Shown here piece after piece: positions 16,179-23,401 of a stretch of 37,006 nucleotides of DNA. Both the position numbers and the translations under genes were made by a program. Position 1 is the stretch's first letter. Every line of letters starts with the position of its first letter. The notes under the pieces were generated by a model. The model was given only the letters and a program-made list of their open reading frames with translations, was not told the DNA's origin and searched no databases. The DNA comes from Chloroflexota bacterium (GTDB lineage: Bacteria > Chloroflexota > UBA11872 > UBA12225 > JAJDUF01). Location of the stretch: assembly GCA_022824545.1 (NCBI GenBank), contig JAJDZR010000042.1, forward strand, positions 1 through 37,006, given 5' to 3'.

Positions 16179-17117
16179 GTGGACACTCATTGGAGCAGCT
16201 ACCTACAAGTTGGCCTCGTGCATTTTATGATGTACCCGGAGACGATGGGTGGGGATGGCCCTATCGTCGAGTCCATTCAGCGGGTGGCCGCCGACCCGTT
16301 CTTCGACGTACTGGAAGTGACGCGGATGCAGGACCCGGCGGTGCGGCAGCAGGTCCGGGACATCGTTGACATGGCCCACATGGACCTGGGATTCGGCTCG
16401 CAGCCGGGCATCCTCGGCAACGAGTTGAATACGGCGGCACTCGACGAGGACCTGCGCCAACGCTCCGTCGCCGACATCAAAGCCTCCATAGATCAGGCCT
16501 ACGAGCACGGCGTCCGACTGTTGGCGATGATTGACGGCCTAGGCTCGTGGCCGGGCGAGGACCGCAAGGAGCAAGCCATCGAGCAGGTGACCAAGAGCCT
16601 GCGGGAAATCTGCCAGTACGCCCAAGACCAAGCCGGTGACTATTGCCTGACGATCTCGTTGGAGACGTTCGACCGCTCCATTGAGAAGAAATCCCTGCTC
16701 GGGCCAACCCGCGACGCGGTCGCGGTGGGAGAGCGGGTGCGCGAGACGCACCCGAACTTCGGCCTGACCATTGACCTGAGTCACCTCCCGCTGCTGGGCG
16801 AAACGCCGGAGGAGTCGCTGACGCTGGCGCAGGACCTGCTGATCCATACCCATGTCGGCAACTGTCTCATGCGCGATCCCGACCACCCGGCCTACGGCGA
16901 CAAGCACCCTCGCTTTGGTGCCCCCGGCACCGAGAACGACGTGAGCGACTTGGTGGAGTTTCTTCAGGTGCTCCGGCGTATCGGCTTCTTCGACAAGGAG
17001 CTACCGACGCGCAAACCGCTGGTCACGTTCGAGGTGCGCCCGATGGAAGGCGAATCCCAAGAGGTGCTGCTGGCCAACTGCCGGCGCGTGTGGCAGGCGG
17101 CCTGGGCACAGCTGTAG
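16179..17117 (+). CDS. Xylose-isomerase-like TIM-barrel sugar isomerase/epimerase
   Basis: This is a sugar phosphate isomerase/epimerase of the AP-endonuclease-2 fold, 312 residues. Barrel-end acidic and His residues typical of the metal site are Glu162 (TISLETFD), Asp199 and His202 (LTIDLSHLPLL), His225 (LLIHTHVGNC) and Glu285 (VTFEVRP). The start is taken as GTG at 16179 because GGAGG (16168-16172) lies six bases before it; an ATG 18 codons upstream has no such site and adds a basic, unrelated peptide. The D-2-hydroxyacid dehydrogenase gene follows after 36 bases, so they are probably co-transcribed. Substrate unknown. Confidence 0.8.
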   Translation: MDTHWSSYLQVGLVHFMMYPETMGGDGPIVESIQRVAADPFFDVLEVTRMQDPAVRQQVRDIVDMAHMDLGFGSQPGILGNELNTAALDEDLRQRSVADIKASIDQAYEHGVRLLAMIDGLGSWPGEDRKEQAIEQVTKSLREICQYAQDQAGDYCLTISLETFDRSIEKKSLLGPTRDAVAVGERVRETHPNFGLTIDLSHLPLLGETPEESLTLAQDLLIHTHVGNCLMRDPDHPAYGDKHPRFGAPGTENDVSDLVEFLQVLRRIGFFDKELPTRKPLVTFEVRPMEGESQEVLLANCRRVWQAAWAQL

Positions 17118-17153
17118 ACGAGCACTGACCACTAAGAAGAAGGAGAGAAGGCC

Positions 17154-18140
17154 ATGCCAACGGTCTACGTCACTCGCCGCATCCCGGAGAATGGCCCCGA
17201 TCTATTACGCGAGCATTTCACCGTCCGTCAGTGGGACAGCGACGACGTGATCCCGCGCGACGTGCTCCTACGGGAAGTGCAGGATGTGGATGGGCTACTG
17301 AGCTTACTCACGGAGCCGATTAACGATGAGGTCCTGGACGCGGCGCCGAATCTCAAGGTCGTGGCCAACTTGGCCGTCGGTTTCGATAACTTCGACGTGC
17401 CCGCCCTGACCAAGCGCGGCGTGGTCGGCACCAACACCCCGGAAGTGCTCACCGACACGACCGCCGACCTCGCCTGGACCCTGTTGATGGCCGCAGCGCG
17501 CCGGATCGTGCCCGGCTACAAGTACGTCATAGACGGTCACTGGAAGACGTGGGGGCCCCTGCTGCTCATGGGCCAGGACATTCACCACGCCACGCTCGGT
17601 CTGATCGGCGTGGGGCGGATCGGCGCCGGCATGGCCCGTCGCGCCCAAGGTTTCTCCATGCGCGTCCTCTACTTCGACGTCTTCCGCCGCGAGGATTTGG
17701 AAGAGGAGTTGGGGATCGAGTACGCCGATCAGGAAACCGTCCTGCGCGAGTCGGATTTCGTGAGCTTGCATACCCCCTACATGCCGGCGACGCACCACCT
17801 CATCAGCCACGAGCAGTTGAAGATGATGAAGAACACCGCAGTGCTCGTCAACTCCGCCCGCGGCCCGGTCGTTGACCCCGACGCCTTGTACGAGGCCCTC
17901 CGCGACGGCGAGATCGACTCCGCCGGCCTGGACGTGACGGAGCCGGAGCCGCTGCCGGCCGACCACCGCCTGCTGACGCTGGACAACTGCCTCGTCGTGC
18001 CGCACATCGCCAGCGCCAGCTACGAGACCCGCGCCGCGATGTCGCAGCTCGCCGCCGAGAATATCGTGGCCGTCCTGAGCGGTAAGAAGCCGGCCACGCC
18101 GGTCAACCCGGAAGTCGTGGAAGCGCAAGGACTCCGGTAG
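17154..18140 (+). CDS. D-2-hydroxyacid dehydrogenase (glyoxylate/hydroxypyruvate reductase-like)
   Basis: The 328-residue protein reduces 2-keto acids to D-2-hydroxyacids with NAD(P)H. The Rossmann motif GVGRIG is at 152-157. The catalytic triad is Arg236 (NSARGPVVD), Glu265 (DVTEPEPLP) and His284 (VVPHIASAS). NLAVGFDNFDV near 72-82 is typical of the glyoxylate reductase group. The residue after the Rossmann second strand is Asp (YFDVFRRE), which usually favours NADH, but following Arg residues leave this open. The ATG at 17154 is preceded by AAGGAGAGAAGG. It lies between the TIM-barrel gene (36 bases) and the cyclophilin-like gene (113 bases, with a repeat). Confidence 0.9.
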   Translation: MPTVYVTRRIPENGPDLLREHFTVRQWDSDDVIPRDVLLREVQDVDGLLSLLTEPINDEVLDAAPNLKVVANLAVGFDNFDVPALTKRGVVGTNTPEVLTDTTADLAWTLLMAAARRIVPGYKYVIDGHWKTWGPLLLMGQDIHHATLGLIGVGRIGAGMARRAQGFSMRVLYFDVFRREDLEEELGIEYADQETVLRESDFVSLHTPYMPATHHLISHEQLKMMKNTAVLVNSARGPVVDPDALYEALRDGEIDSAGLDVTEPEPLPADHRLLTLDNCLVVPHIASASYETRAAMSQLAAENIVAVLSGKKPATPVNPEVVEAQGLR

Positions 18141-18184
18141 TACCAGTCCGACACGACTCCCGAACGCCGAGACCTCTGCAACGC

Positions 18185-18246
18185 CGTCGTTTCCGCGAAA
18201 GCGGGAATCCATGTCCCCCCGCCGCAGCGGGGGGACCACAGGGGGG
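18185..18246. repeat. Composite palindromic repeat
   Basis: TTTCCGCGAAAGCGGGAAT is a near-copy of the 20-base hairpin. It is followed by the GTCCCCCCGCCGCAGCGGGG hairpin and ACCACAGGGGGG. It ends only eight bases before the start codon of the next gene, so it occupies that gene's leader. Confidence 0.75.
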
Positions 18247-18253
18247 CACACCA

Positions 18254-18640
18254 ATGAACGCCGCGACCGAGCGCACCATCCGCATCCACGCCGGCGACGT
18301 TGAAGCGCTCGCGGACCTCGATGCCAGCGAAACGGCCACGGCCATCTGGGACGCGCTCCCCTTCACGATCCCGGCCAACACCTGGGGCGACGAGATCTAC
18401 TTCACGATCCCCGTCGGCTTGGAGGAAGACGACGCCCAAGCGACGGTAGCGTTAGGCGACTTGGGCTATTGGCCGCCGGGTCGAGCGTTCTGCATCTTCT
18501 TCGGCCCGACGCCGATGAGCAGCCCCGGCGAAATCCGCCCGGCCAGCCCGGTGAACCTCTTCGGCAAGCTGCACGGCGACCCGACGGTGTTCCGCAGCGT
18601 GCGCGCCGGTACACCGGTCACCGTCGAGCGCGCGGAGTAG
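18254..18640 (+). CDS. Cyclophilin-like fold protein (TM1367/DUF369-type)
   Basis: The 128-residue protein matches the small cyclophilin-like family typified by Thermotoga TM1367. Its signature segments are ATAIWDALPFTIPANTWGDE (35-54), EIYFTIPVGL, LGDLGYWPPGRAFCIFFGPT and the closing SPVNLFGKLHGD. The family has a cyclophilin barrel but lacks a proven prolyl isomerase role. It is often found beside catabolic or transport genes. No good ribosome site is seen before ATG 18254, because a palindromic repeat ends eight bases upstream. Function beyond the fold is unknown. Confidence 0.82.
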   Translation: MNAATERTIRIHAGDVEALADLDASETATAIWDALPFTIPANTWGDEIYFTIPVGLEEDDAQATVALGDLGYWPPGRAFCIFFGPTPMSSPGEIRPASPVNLFGKLHGDPTVFRSVRAGTPVTVERAE

Positions 18641-18885
18641 CTGCTCTAGCCGTTAGCTTTCAGCCCTCAGCCGGTCGCCGGTTGTGCCTAGTGAAGCCTA
18701 ATGCGCCAGCAGCGGCCAGAGCGTATGTTGAGGCGAGGTCAGGCGCTTGAGCTTGACGACGCGAGTATGCCCGCGGCCTGCCGGAAACGCTCCGGACTGA
18801 TACAATGGCCTCACGGCGGGGGACTGAGGGGCGCCTGGAGAAAGCTGCCGGAGAGCCACGACCTATCCACATCTGATGGGCGGAT
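18641..18885. other. Non-coding gap before the nuclease island
   Basis: This stretch has no gene I can support. It contains a possible -10 box TACAAT (18801-18806) without a clear -35, preceded by the small hairpin CCGGAAACGCTCCGG (about 18781-18795). It marks the border where base composition falls from about 70% G+C to near 50%. Confidence 0.4.
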
Positions 18886-19290
18886 ATGCCGATACCATTT
18901 GAATTTGTCATAGACGGACCTCCCGTATCGCAACAAGCTCGCCGCAGACAGCGAGTAAGGGCATGGATGCAAGCCGTGCAGAGTGCCGCCAAGCGGTATT
19001 GGGGTACAGAGTCGCCCTTTATCGGAGAAGTCATGGTGACGATAACGTACTTCTATGATGGCACGTCACTTGACGTTGATAATATCCCAAAGCCAATTCT
19101 GGACTCATTGGTGGGACTGGTCTATTCTGACGATTCCCAGGTGTCTGATATACTTTGCCGTAAGAGAGGCCGGAATCGCAAATTGAGGTTCCAGAATCCC
19201 TCACCGATTTTGCTTCTATCTCTCCAACATCCCGCGCAATTCCTCCACATCGTTGTGGCTAACGCGCCGAGCCTGGAGGTGGCATTCTGA
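18886..19290 (+). CDS. RusA-like Holliday-junction resolvase/endonuclease
   Basis: RusA-family nucleases are small dimeric, Mg-dependent resolvases usually found in prophages. This 134-residue protein has the catalytic region SLDVDNIPKPILDSL followed by VYSDDSQV. Lining it up with E. coli RusA gives Asp63, Asp65, Lys69 and Asp83 as counterparts of the catalytic Asp70, Asp72, Lys76 and Asp91. The N-terminus FVIDGPPVSQQARRR is also RusA-like (basic, DNA-binding). Its stop TGA overlaps the next ATG by one base, so the two are translationally coupled. G+C is low (47% in 19081-19140), suggesting recent transfer. No phage structural genes are nearby. The ribosome site is weak. Confidence 0.82.
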   Translation: MPIPFEFVIDGPPVSQQARRRQRVRAWMQAVQSAAKRYWGTESPFIGEVMVTITYFYDGTSLDVDNIPKPILDSLVGLVYSDDSQVSDILCRKRGRNRKLRFQNPSPILLLSLQHPAQFLHIVVANAPSLEVAF

Positions 19291-19955
19291 TGGAAAACAC
19301 AACCATTCCCGAAAAGCTCCTCGCCGACATGACGGCAGAAGAGTATCGCAATAAGGGCTACGAGGTCTCACGAGAGACTCAACTCGATTTTCTCCCCGGC
19401 TTCCGCACGGACTTAATTGTCCGTAAAGGCGATGAAGTCAAAGTAATCGAAGTGAAGTCGAGAGCTTCGCTGGCCGCAGACCACAAAATAAGCGAGTTGG
19501 CACGAGTCATCCATTCGAAACCCGGATGGAGTTTCGAGCTGCTGATGGTAGGCGAGCCGGAGAAATTGGATTCGCCTGAGGGAGCACAGTCGTTCGAAGA
19601 CGAAAGTATCCTCCGGCGGATCGAGGAAGCTGAGAAGGCACTAGGGACAGGACTTTCCGAGGCCGCGTTTCTGCTTTCCTGGTCAGCGTGCGAGGCTGCA
19701 GTCAGAGAGCTGCTTGCAGCGCAAGGAGTACCAAACAGCGGTATTACTACGCCGGATTACGTCCTCGACCAGGCGATCTTCCACGGCGTAATCTCTAGGG
19801 AGCAATATCATAATCTGATCGATATGCAGAAATACAGAAACGCCATCGTCCACGGGTTCGGTGTCAACGATTTTGGTGATGACCTAGTAACGGAACTAAT
19901 CGAGATTGCAAGACGCCTGAACGCAGTAACTACCCGCCGCGCCGACACACCCTAA
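19290..19955 (+). CDS. PD-(D/E)xK nuclease-like domain fused to a HEPN domain
   Basis: This 221-residue protein appears to join two domains. The N-terminal about 100 residues resemble AHJR-like restriction-endonuclease folds: RNKGYEV, then Asp41 (FRTDLIV) and Glu54-x-Lys56 (KVIEVKSRAS), a good PD-(D/E)xK layout. The C-terminal about 120 residues are helical (AAFLLSWSACEAAVRELLAA) and end in KYRNAIVHGFG, where Arg183-x4-His188 matches the HEPN ribonuclease motif. The first ATG overlaps the stop of the RusA-like gene by one base. HEPN proteins are commonly RNases in toxin-antitoxin and phage-defence systems, so a defence or toxin role is inferred. No named system matches this pairing that I know. 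Confidence 0.72.
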   Translation: MENTTIPEKLLADMTAEEYRNKGYEVSRETQLDFLPGFRTDLIVRKGDEVKVIEVKSRASLAADHKISELARVIHSKPGWSFELLMVGEPEKLDSPEGAQSFEDESILRRIEEAEKALGTGLSEAAFLLSWSACEAAVRELLAAQGVPNSGITTPDYVLDQAIFHGVISREQYHNLIDMQKYRNAIVHGFGVNDFGDDLVTELIEIARRLNAVTTRRADTP

Positions 19956-19959
19956 CCCC

Positions 19960-20187
19960 TCAGAAGGCCCACTCCGACTCCTCCGGCTCGCCGAAATCGG
20001 CGACGACCTGCTCGTAGATCGCGCTCGGCGCCACGACGGCCGTCACCCGGCCCCTGTGCCAGAGAAGCTGTGCGTCCGGGTAGAAGCCGAAGTACATGAG
20101 CGCCACCTCGGCCTCCAACGGCCGGCCGAACACCAGGCGGAAACGATCCTCGTCAACGCGCTCTACGCGTGTACGTCGGCTCGGCAT
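19960..20187 (-). CDS. Small hypothetical protein, 75 residues
   Basis: I do not recognise this protein. It is basic at the N-terminus (MPSRRTRVERVDEDRFRLVF) and has hydrophobic/aromatic strands (VALMYFGFYPDAQLLWHRG), then an acidic tail ending ESEWAF. It could be a small beta-barrel or DNA-binding protein. ATG 20187 follows GGAGGAG; six codons of upstream open frame are rejected. Its stop lies five bases after the end of the nuclease-HEPN gene, tail to tail. Confidence 0.6.
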   Translation of the reverse strand: MPSRRTRVERVDEDRFRLVFGRPLEAEVALMYFGFYPDAQLLWHRGRVTAVVAPSAIYEQVVADFGEPEESEWAF

Positions 20188-20283
20188 GACACTCCTCCTG
20201 ACCACCCTCCCGGGAAGGAAGAGGAAACGGTCGCCGCTCGGTCACTCCTGCCCTCGGGACGGTATGGCTGCGCATCCCCAGCC

Positions 20284-20322
20284 TCCCCTTCCCTGCCAGG
20301 GAAGGGGCCGGGGGTTAGGTCA
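20284..20322. repeat. Palindromic repeat carrying the stop codon of the adjacent gene
   Basis: CTCCCCTTCCCTGCC pairs with AGGGAAGGGG and is followed by CCGGGGGTTAGG. This nearly repeats the copy at 11273-11313. The TTA at 20315-20317 is, on the minus strand, the TAA stop of the MNT-HEPN gene. Confidence 0.65.
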
Positions 20323-21226
20323 CACCATCTCGCCCGGCCGGCTGCCGGCGCAAGTAAGCGCAGAAGGCGCCAAGCTCCGCCGACAGTGCGCGGTGCGTGT
20401 CATCAAGGGTGCTTACCAGCTTGGAGAGACGGAGCCAGTCAAGTTCGTGGCTATAGATATTGCGAAAGAGGTAGCGAAAGCCCAGATACTGGTCAAGATC
20501 CTCGCGTGTAACTGCGGAAATGACCGGCGTCCGCCGGCCCGGGTACGGCGCGGCCATCTGCGCCAGCAGCGTCTGATGCCAATGCTCATCCGTGGGTACA
20601 TGCCCGTCTACGATCCGGGCGATGCGCTCAAAGGATCGTTCCGCGCCATTGTAGAAGTCGTGCAAGATGCCGCCTCCGGCCCGCAGATCGTAGGAAGACG
20701 ATGGAGTAAACGCCTGGTCAGCCAACGGGCCGGCCTCTGTCACCAAATCTCCCATCCTGCCAAGCTCGTGCTCGATCTCTTCCGCAAGCCGGCGCCATGG
20801 TTGTCGCTCCATTACTGCTCCATCAGTCTTGTCCGCGGCGGCGCTATCGCCCTGGGCGAGCAGCATCCCTCGCTCCAGCACCGCCTCCTTGATATACGGC
20901 CGCACGGACTCAAGCTCGGACACATCGGCTCGATGTCTGCGTGGCATGACCGCATCCACAGCGGCAAGCGCCTCCCAGAAGCCTTCACCGGGCAGCCCCT
21001 CGACGGCGAGGTCTATGTCGGAGGCCGGATGAAACAACACCGATCCGGTCCCGGCCAACGAGCCGAACAGATAGACGCGCCGCGCACCGTAGCGCCTGAC
21101 GAGCAGGTCGCCCGCCCGCCGGGCCGCTTCCAACGCAGCCGCGCGGTCATCGGCAGCAAGCGGCGCGCCGCCCGGCGGGGCGCGACGATCAACGCTCGTG
21201 GTGGCAGCCACTCTGGTCCGGGCCAT
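20315..21226 (-). CDS. Single-chain nucleotidyltransferase-HEPN (MntA-HepT-type) protein
   Basis: In usual MntA-HepT toxin-antitoxin pairs, the nucleotidyltransferase adenylylates the HEPN RNase toxin to silence it. Here both parts are in one 303-residue chain. The N-terminal half has GS at 55-56 (YLFGSLAG) and Asp70-x-Asp72 (SDIDLAVEG), with Asp101 as the third acidic residue. The C-terminal half (from about 139, MERQPWRRLAEEIEHELG) is a HepT-like helical domain with FRNIYSHELDW. Arg255-x4-His260 forms the HEPN motif, but the Tyr of the classical RX4HXY motif is replaced by Leu. The junction codon for Met139 is an internal ATG. The chosen start ATG 21226 has GAGGG four bases upstream; a start at 21310 is possible. 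It is divergent from the enoyl-CoA hydratase gene. Confidence 0.75.
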   Translation of the reverse strand: MARTRVAATTSVDRRAPPGGAPLAADDRAAALEAARRAGDLLVRRYGARRVYLFGSLAGTGSVLFHPASDIDLAVEGLPGEGFWEALAAVDAVMPRRHRADVSELESVRPYIKEAVLERGMLLAQGDSAAADKTDGAVMERQPWRRLAEEIEHELGRMGDLVTEAGPLADQAFTPSSSYDLRAGGGILHDFYNGAERSFERIARIVDGHVPTDEHWHQTLLAQMAAPYPGRRTPVISAVTREDLDQYLGFRYLFRNIYSHELDWLRLSKLVSTLDDTHRALSAELGAFCAYLRRQPAGRDGVT

Positions 21227-21341
21227 GTTCCCTCGTAGTAGCGATTGGCGTAATAGCGACCAAGACGGCGGTCCCTCATTCATGATACGCTGGCATGAGC
21301 CTCGGAGCACGCTGGCGGCGCGTCGAGGTCGAGGAGCAGCG

Positions 21342-22130
21342 ATGGATGCAGCACAAGAAGCGGTCGTGATGGTCGAGCGGGACGGCCCGGTGGCGGTCGT
21401 GACGTTGAACCGCCCTCACGCGCACAACGCGATGGACGACGCGCTGCTCCGCGCTCTGACTACCCACCTATCCGCGCTAAACGGCCAACCGGATGTCCGC
21501 GTAGTGGTTATCACCGGCAGCGGGCGCACGTTCTCGGCCGGTGCCGACATCAAGCAGATGGCAGGAATGGACGCGGCCGGTGGCCGGGCCTGGGCGCTAC
21601 TCGGTCAATCCGTCATGGACTTGGTCGAGGACCTTGAGCAGCCCACCATCGCGGCGATCAACGGCGTCGCGGTTGGCGGTGGCTGCGAGCTGGCGCTGGC
21701 CTGCGACCTGCGCTACGCGGCGACAACCGCTCGGCTGGCGCAGCCCGAGATCAACTTGGGGATTACACCGGGTTGGGGCGGCACCCACCGGCTCACCCGC
21801 TTGGTAGGGACTGGCCCGGCCAAGGAGCTGATCCTGACCGGCCGGCTCGTGTCCGCTGACGAGGCGCTCCGGCTCGGCTTGGTCCATGGCATACACGCCG
21901 ACGACGAGCTACGCGCCGGGGTGCTGGACATCGCCCATCAACTGGCGGCAAAGCCACCACGGGCATTGGCGCGCGCGAAACGGGCGCTCAATTTGGTAGC
22001 GGGGCTGGAGCGCCGCGCCGCCAATGCGCTCGAAGCGGAGCTTTTCGGCGAGATGTTCGGAACCGAGGACCGCGCCGAGGGTATGAGCGCATTCCTGGAG
22101 AAACGCCAGCCACACTTCACCGGACGGTGA
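21342..22130 (+). CDS. Enoyl-CoA hydratase/isomerase (crotonase family)
   Basis: The 262-residue protein has the crotonase fold. Oxyanion-hole segments are FSAGADIK (64-71) and VGGGCELA (111-118). The two catalytic glutamates Glu116 (GGCELA) and Glu136 (QPEINLG) are both present, as in true hydratases. The start ATG 21342 follows GAGGAG at 21331-21336, so a 48-codon extension upstream is rejected. The B12-binding subunit gene follows after 29 bases on the same strand, which suggests a short-chain acyl-CoA pathway (fatty or amino acid side-chain breakdown). Acyl chain specificity cannot be read from the sequence. Confidence 0.88.
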   Translation: MDAAQEAVVMVERDGPVAVVTLNRPHAHNAMDDALLRALTTHLSALNGQPDVRVVVITGSGRTFSAGADIKQMAGMDAAGGRAWALLGQSVMDLVEDLEQPTIAAINGVAVGGGCELALACDLRYAATTARLAQPEINLGITPGWGGTHRLTRLVGTGPAKELILTGRLVSADEALRLGLVHGIHADDELRAGVLDIAHQLAAKPPRALARAKRALNLVAGLERRAANALEAELFGEMFGTEDRAEGMSAFLEKRQPHFTGR

Positions 22131-22159
22131 TTGCCCTCGCTCCGGCGGATTGAAGACCG

Positions 22160-22612
22160 ATGATGACCGAGCGCAACGCAACAGCCATAGCTGGTGAATC
22201 CCGGCTACTCCGGGTGTTGATCGCCAAGCCGGGTCTCGATGGGCACGACCGCGGCGCCAAGATCGTAGCGCGGGCACTACGCGACGCCGGCATGGAGGTC
22301 ATCTACACCGGCATCCGCCAGACGCCGGAGATGATCGCAGCAGCAGCCCTCCAAGAAGACGTAGACGTGGTCGGTCTGTCGTTGCACTCCGGCGCGCATC
22401 TGGAGCTGTTTCCGGCAGTGCTCGCGGCGCTACGGTCACAGGGCGTGGGCGAGGTCCCGGTCGTCGCCGGCGGAATTATCCCCGATGCCGACATCGAGCC
22501 CCTGAGAGAGGCCGGAATCTACGCCGTCTTCGGCCCTGGCACGCCGCTCGCCGACGTGGTCGCCGCCGTGCGCGCAGCCGCAACAGTCCGCGCCCCGGCC
22601 GAGCTGCCGTAG
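22160..22612 (+). CDS. Cobalamin-binding subunit of a methylmalonyl-CoA-type mutase
   Basis: This 150-residue protein is the stand-alone B12-binding domain of a two-subunit acyl-CoA mutase. The cobalamin lower-ligand motif DGHDRG (27-32, D-x-H-x2-G) supplies the coordinating His29. [11 protein letters not shown] and [11 protein letters not shown] are the loops around the cofactor. Such subunits pair with a separate catalytic chain, as in ethylmalonyl- or methylmalonyl-CoA mutases; none is present here, so the partner must be elsewhere. It is co-directional with the hydratase gene 29 bases upstream. The first or second ATG (MM) could be used. Confidence 0.88.
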   Translation: MMTERNATAIAGESRLLRVLIAKPGLDGHDRGAKIVARALRDAGMEVIYTGIRQTPEMIAAAALQEDVDVVGLSLHSGAHLELFPAVLAALRSQGVGEVPVVAGGIIPDADIEPLREAGIYAVFGPGTPLADVVAAVRAAATVRAPAELP

Positions 22613-22650
22613 ACCGTGCATGGCCGGGTCGCCAAGCCCTCGAACTATCG

Positions 22651-23115
22651 CTAGGGGAGGTCCGTTAGTTGGCATACCTCTACCCCAACCAACTCCGCTC
22701 GCGCTGCTAGTGCTCTGTCCTCCGTCAGCAATGGCCACGCCAGTTCCCGGGCAACAATCAAGAAGAGGCTGTCAAAAGTGCTACAGCCTAGCTGCAAGGA
22801 GAGATGGAGCGCCGACGCAAGCCAGTCATGTACGCCGATCTCGGGCAGAGCCAGACTCAGAAAGTCATCGTATGCGCTCTCGGCCTCGGACGCCGTCAGC
22901 CTGTGCTGCCGGACCGCTCTGCCCAACCAATTAGTCAATTCGTAGCGCAGGATGGAGGGTACCGTTACAGCGATTTCACCATTTCGGTAGCGCTGGAGCA
23001 CGATCCGTGCTGAGGCAACGTACTCTTCGTTAGCTGTGACATACCACTTGCAGACGATATTTGTATCGAGGACAACCCTCGCCAAAGTCACTTCGCGCTG
23101 GATGTCAGCGGCCAC
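22651..23115 (-). CDS. PIN-domain ribonuclease, VapC-type toxin
   Basis: The protein resembles VapC toxins, Mg-dependent RNases that cleave tRNA or rRNA when free of their antitoxin. The PIN acidic residues are visible: Asp17 in RVVLDTNIV, a Glu in ILRYELTNWLG, and an Asp in GCSTFDSLFLIVA, with TEDRALAA near the end. GTG at 23115 is chosen because AAGGTGAGA lies immediately upstream inside the antitoxin gene; a GTG at 23091, giving the more typical MTLARVVLDTN start, is equally possible. The gene overlaps the antitoxin by 11 bases, as expected for a coupled pair. Confidence 0.8.
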   Translation of the reverse strand: MAADIQREVTLARVVLDTNIVCKWYVTANEEYVASARIVLQRYRNGEIAVTVPSILRYELTNWLGRAVRQHRLTASEAESAYDDFLSLALPEIGVHDWLASALHLSLQLGCSTFDSLFLIVARELAWPLLTEDRALAARAELVGVEVCQLTDLP

Positions 23116-23341
23116 TCTCACCTTGTGGGCCAATCCCGGCCGCCTCGTCACGCATCTGACGAATTGCAGCCGTCGTACTCTCGCCGGGGCCTAGGTGTCG
23201 TCGCGCCGCATTGGCCAAGGTGCGATCAATGACCGCGCGGCGACGGCGTAGCTCTGCCTCGGAGGGCGGCGGCAGACCGTGGGCACGCACCTCCTCTATC
23301 GTATAGAGTAGTGCCTCCCGTGTTGCCACGTCAGTAGTCAT
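23105..23341 (-). CDS. Probable antitoxin of the PIN-domain toxin
   Basis: The 78-residue product begins MTTDVATREALLYTIEEVR and is basic and helical (SEAELRRRRAVIDRTLANAARR). It lacks a clear AbrB or ribbon-helix-helix motif, so it is called an antitoxin mainly from its size, position and overlap with the PIN gene. ATG 23341 follows GAGGAAG. The divergent phytanoyl-CoA dioxygenase gene starts 60 bases away, so the short gap must hold both promoters. Confidence 0.65.
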   Translation of the reverse strand: MTTDVATREALLYTIEEVRAHGLPPPSEAELRRRRAVIDRTLANAARRHLGPGESTTAAIRQMRDEAAGIGPQGESGR

Positions 23342-23401
23342 TGTCTTCCTCGATAACCTATAGTAGCAGAGTGGGAGCAAGCACCGCGAAAGGAGCAGCG
23401 G

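Noticed and set aside
18886..21226. Prophage remnant suggested by the RusA-like gene
   Set aside because: No integrase, terminase, capsid or tail genes are nearby; the neighbours are toxin-like and metabolic genes.
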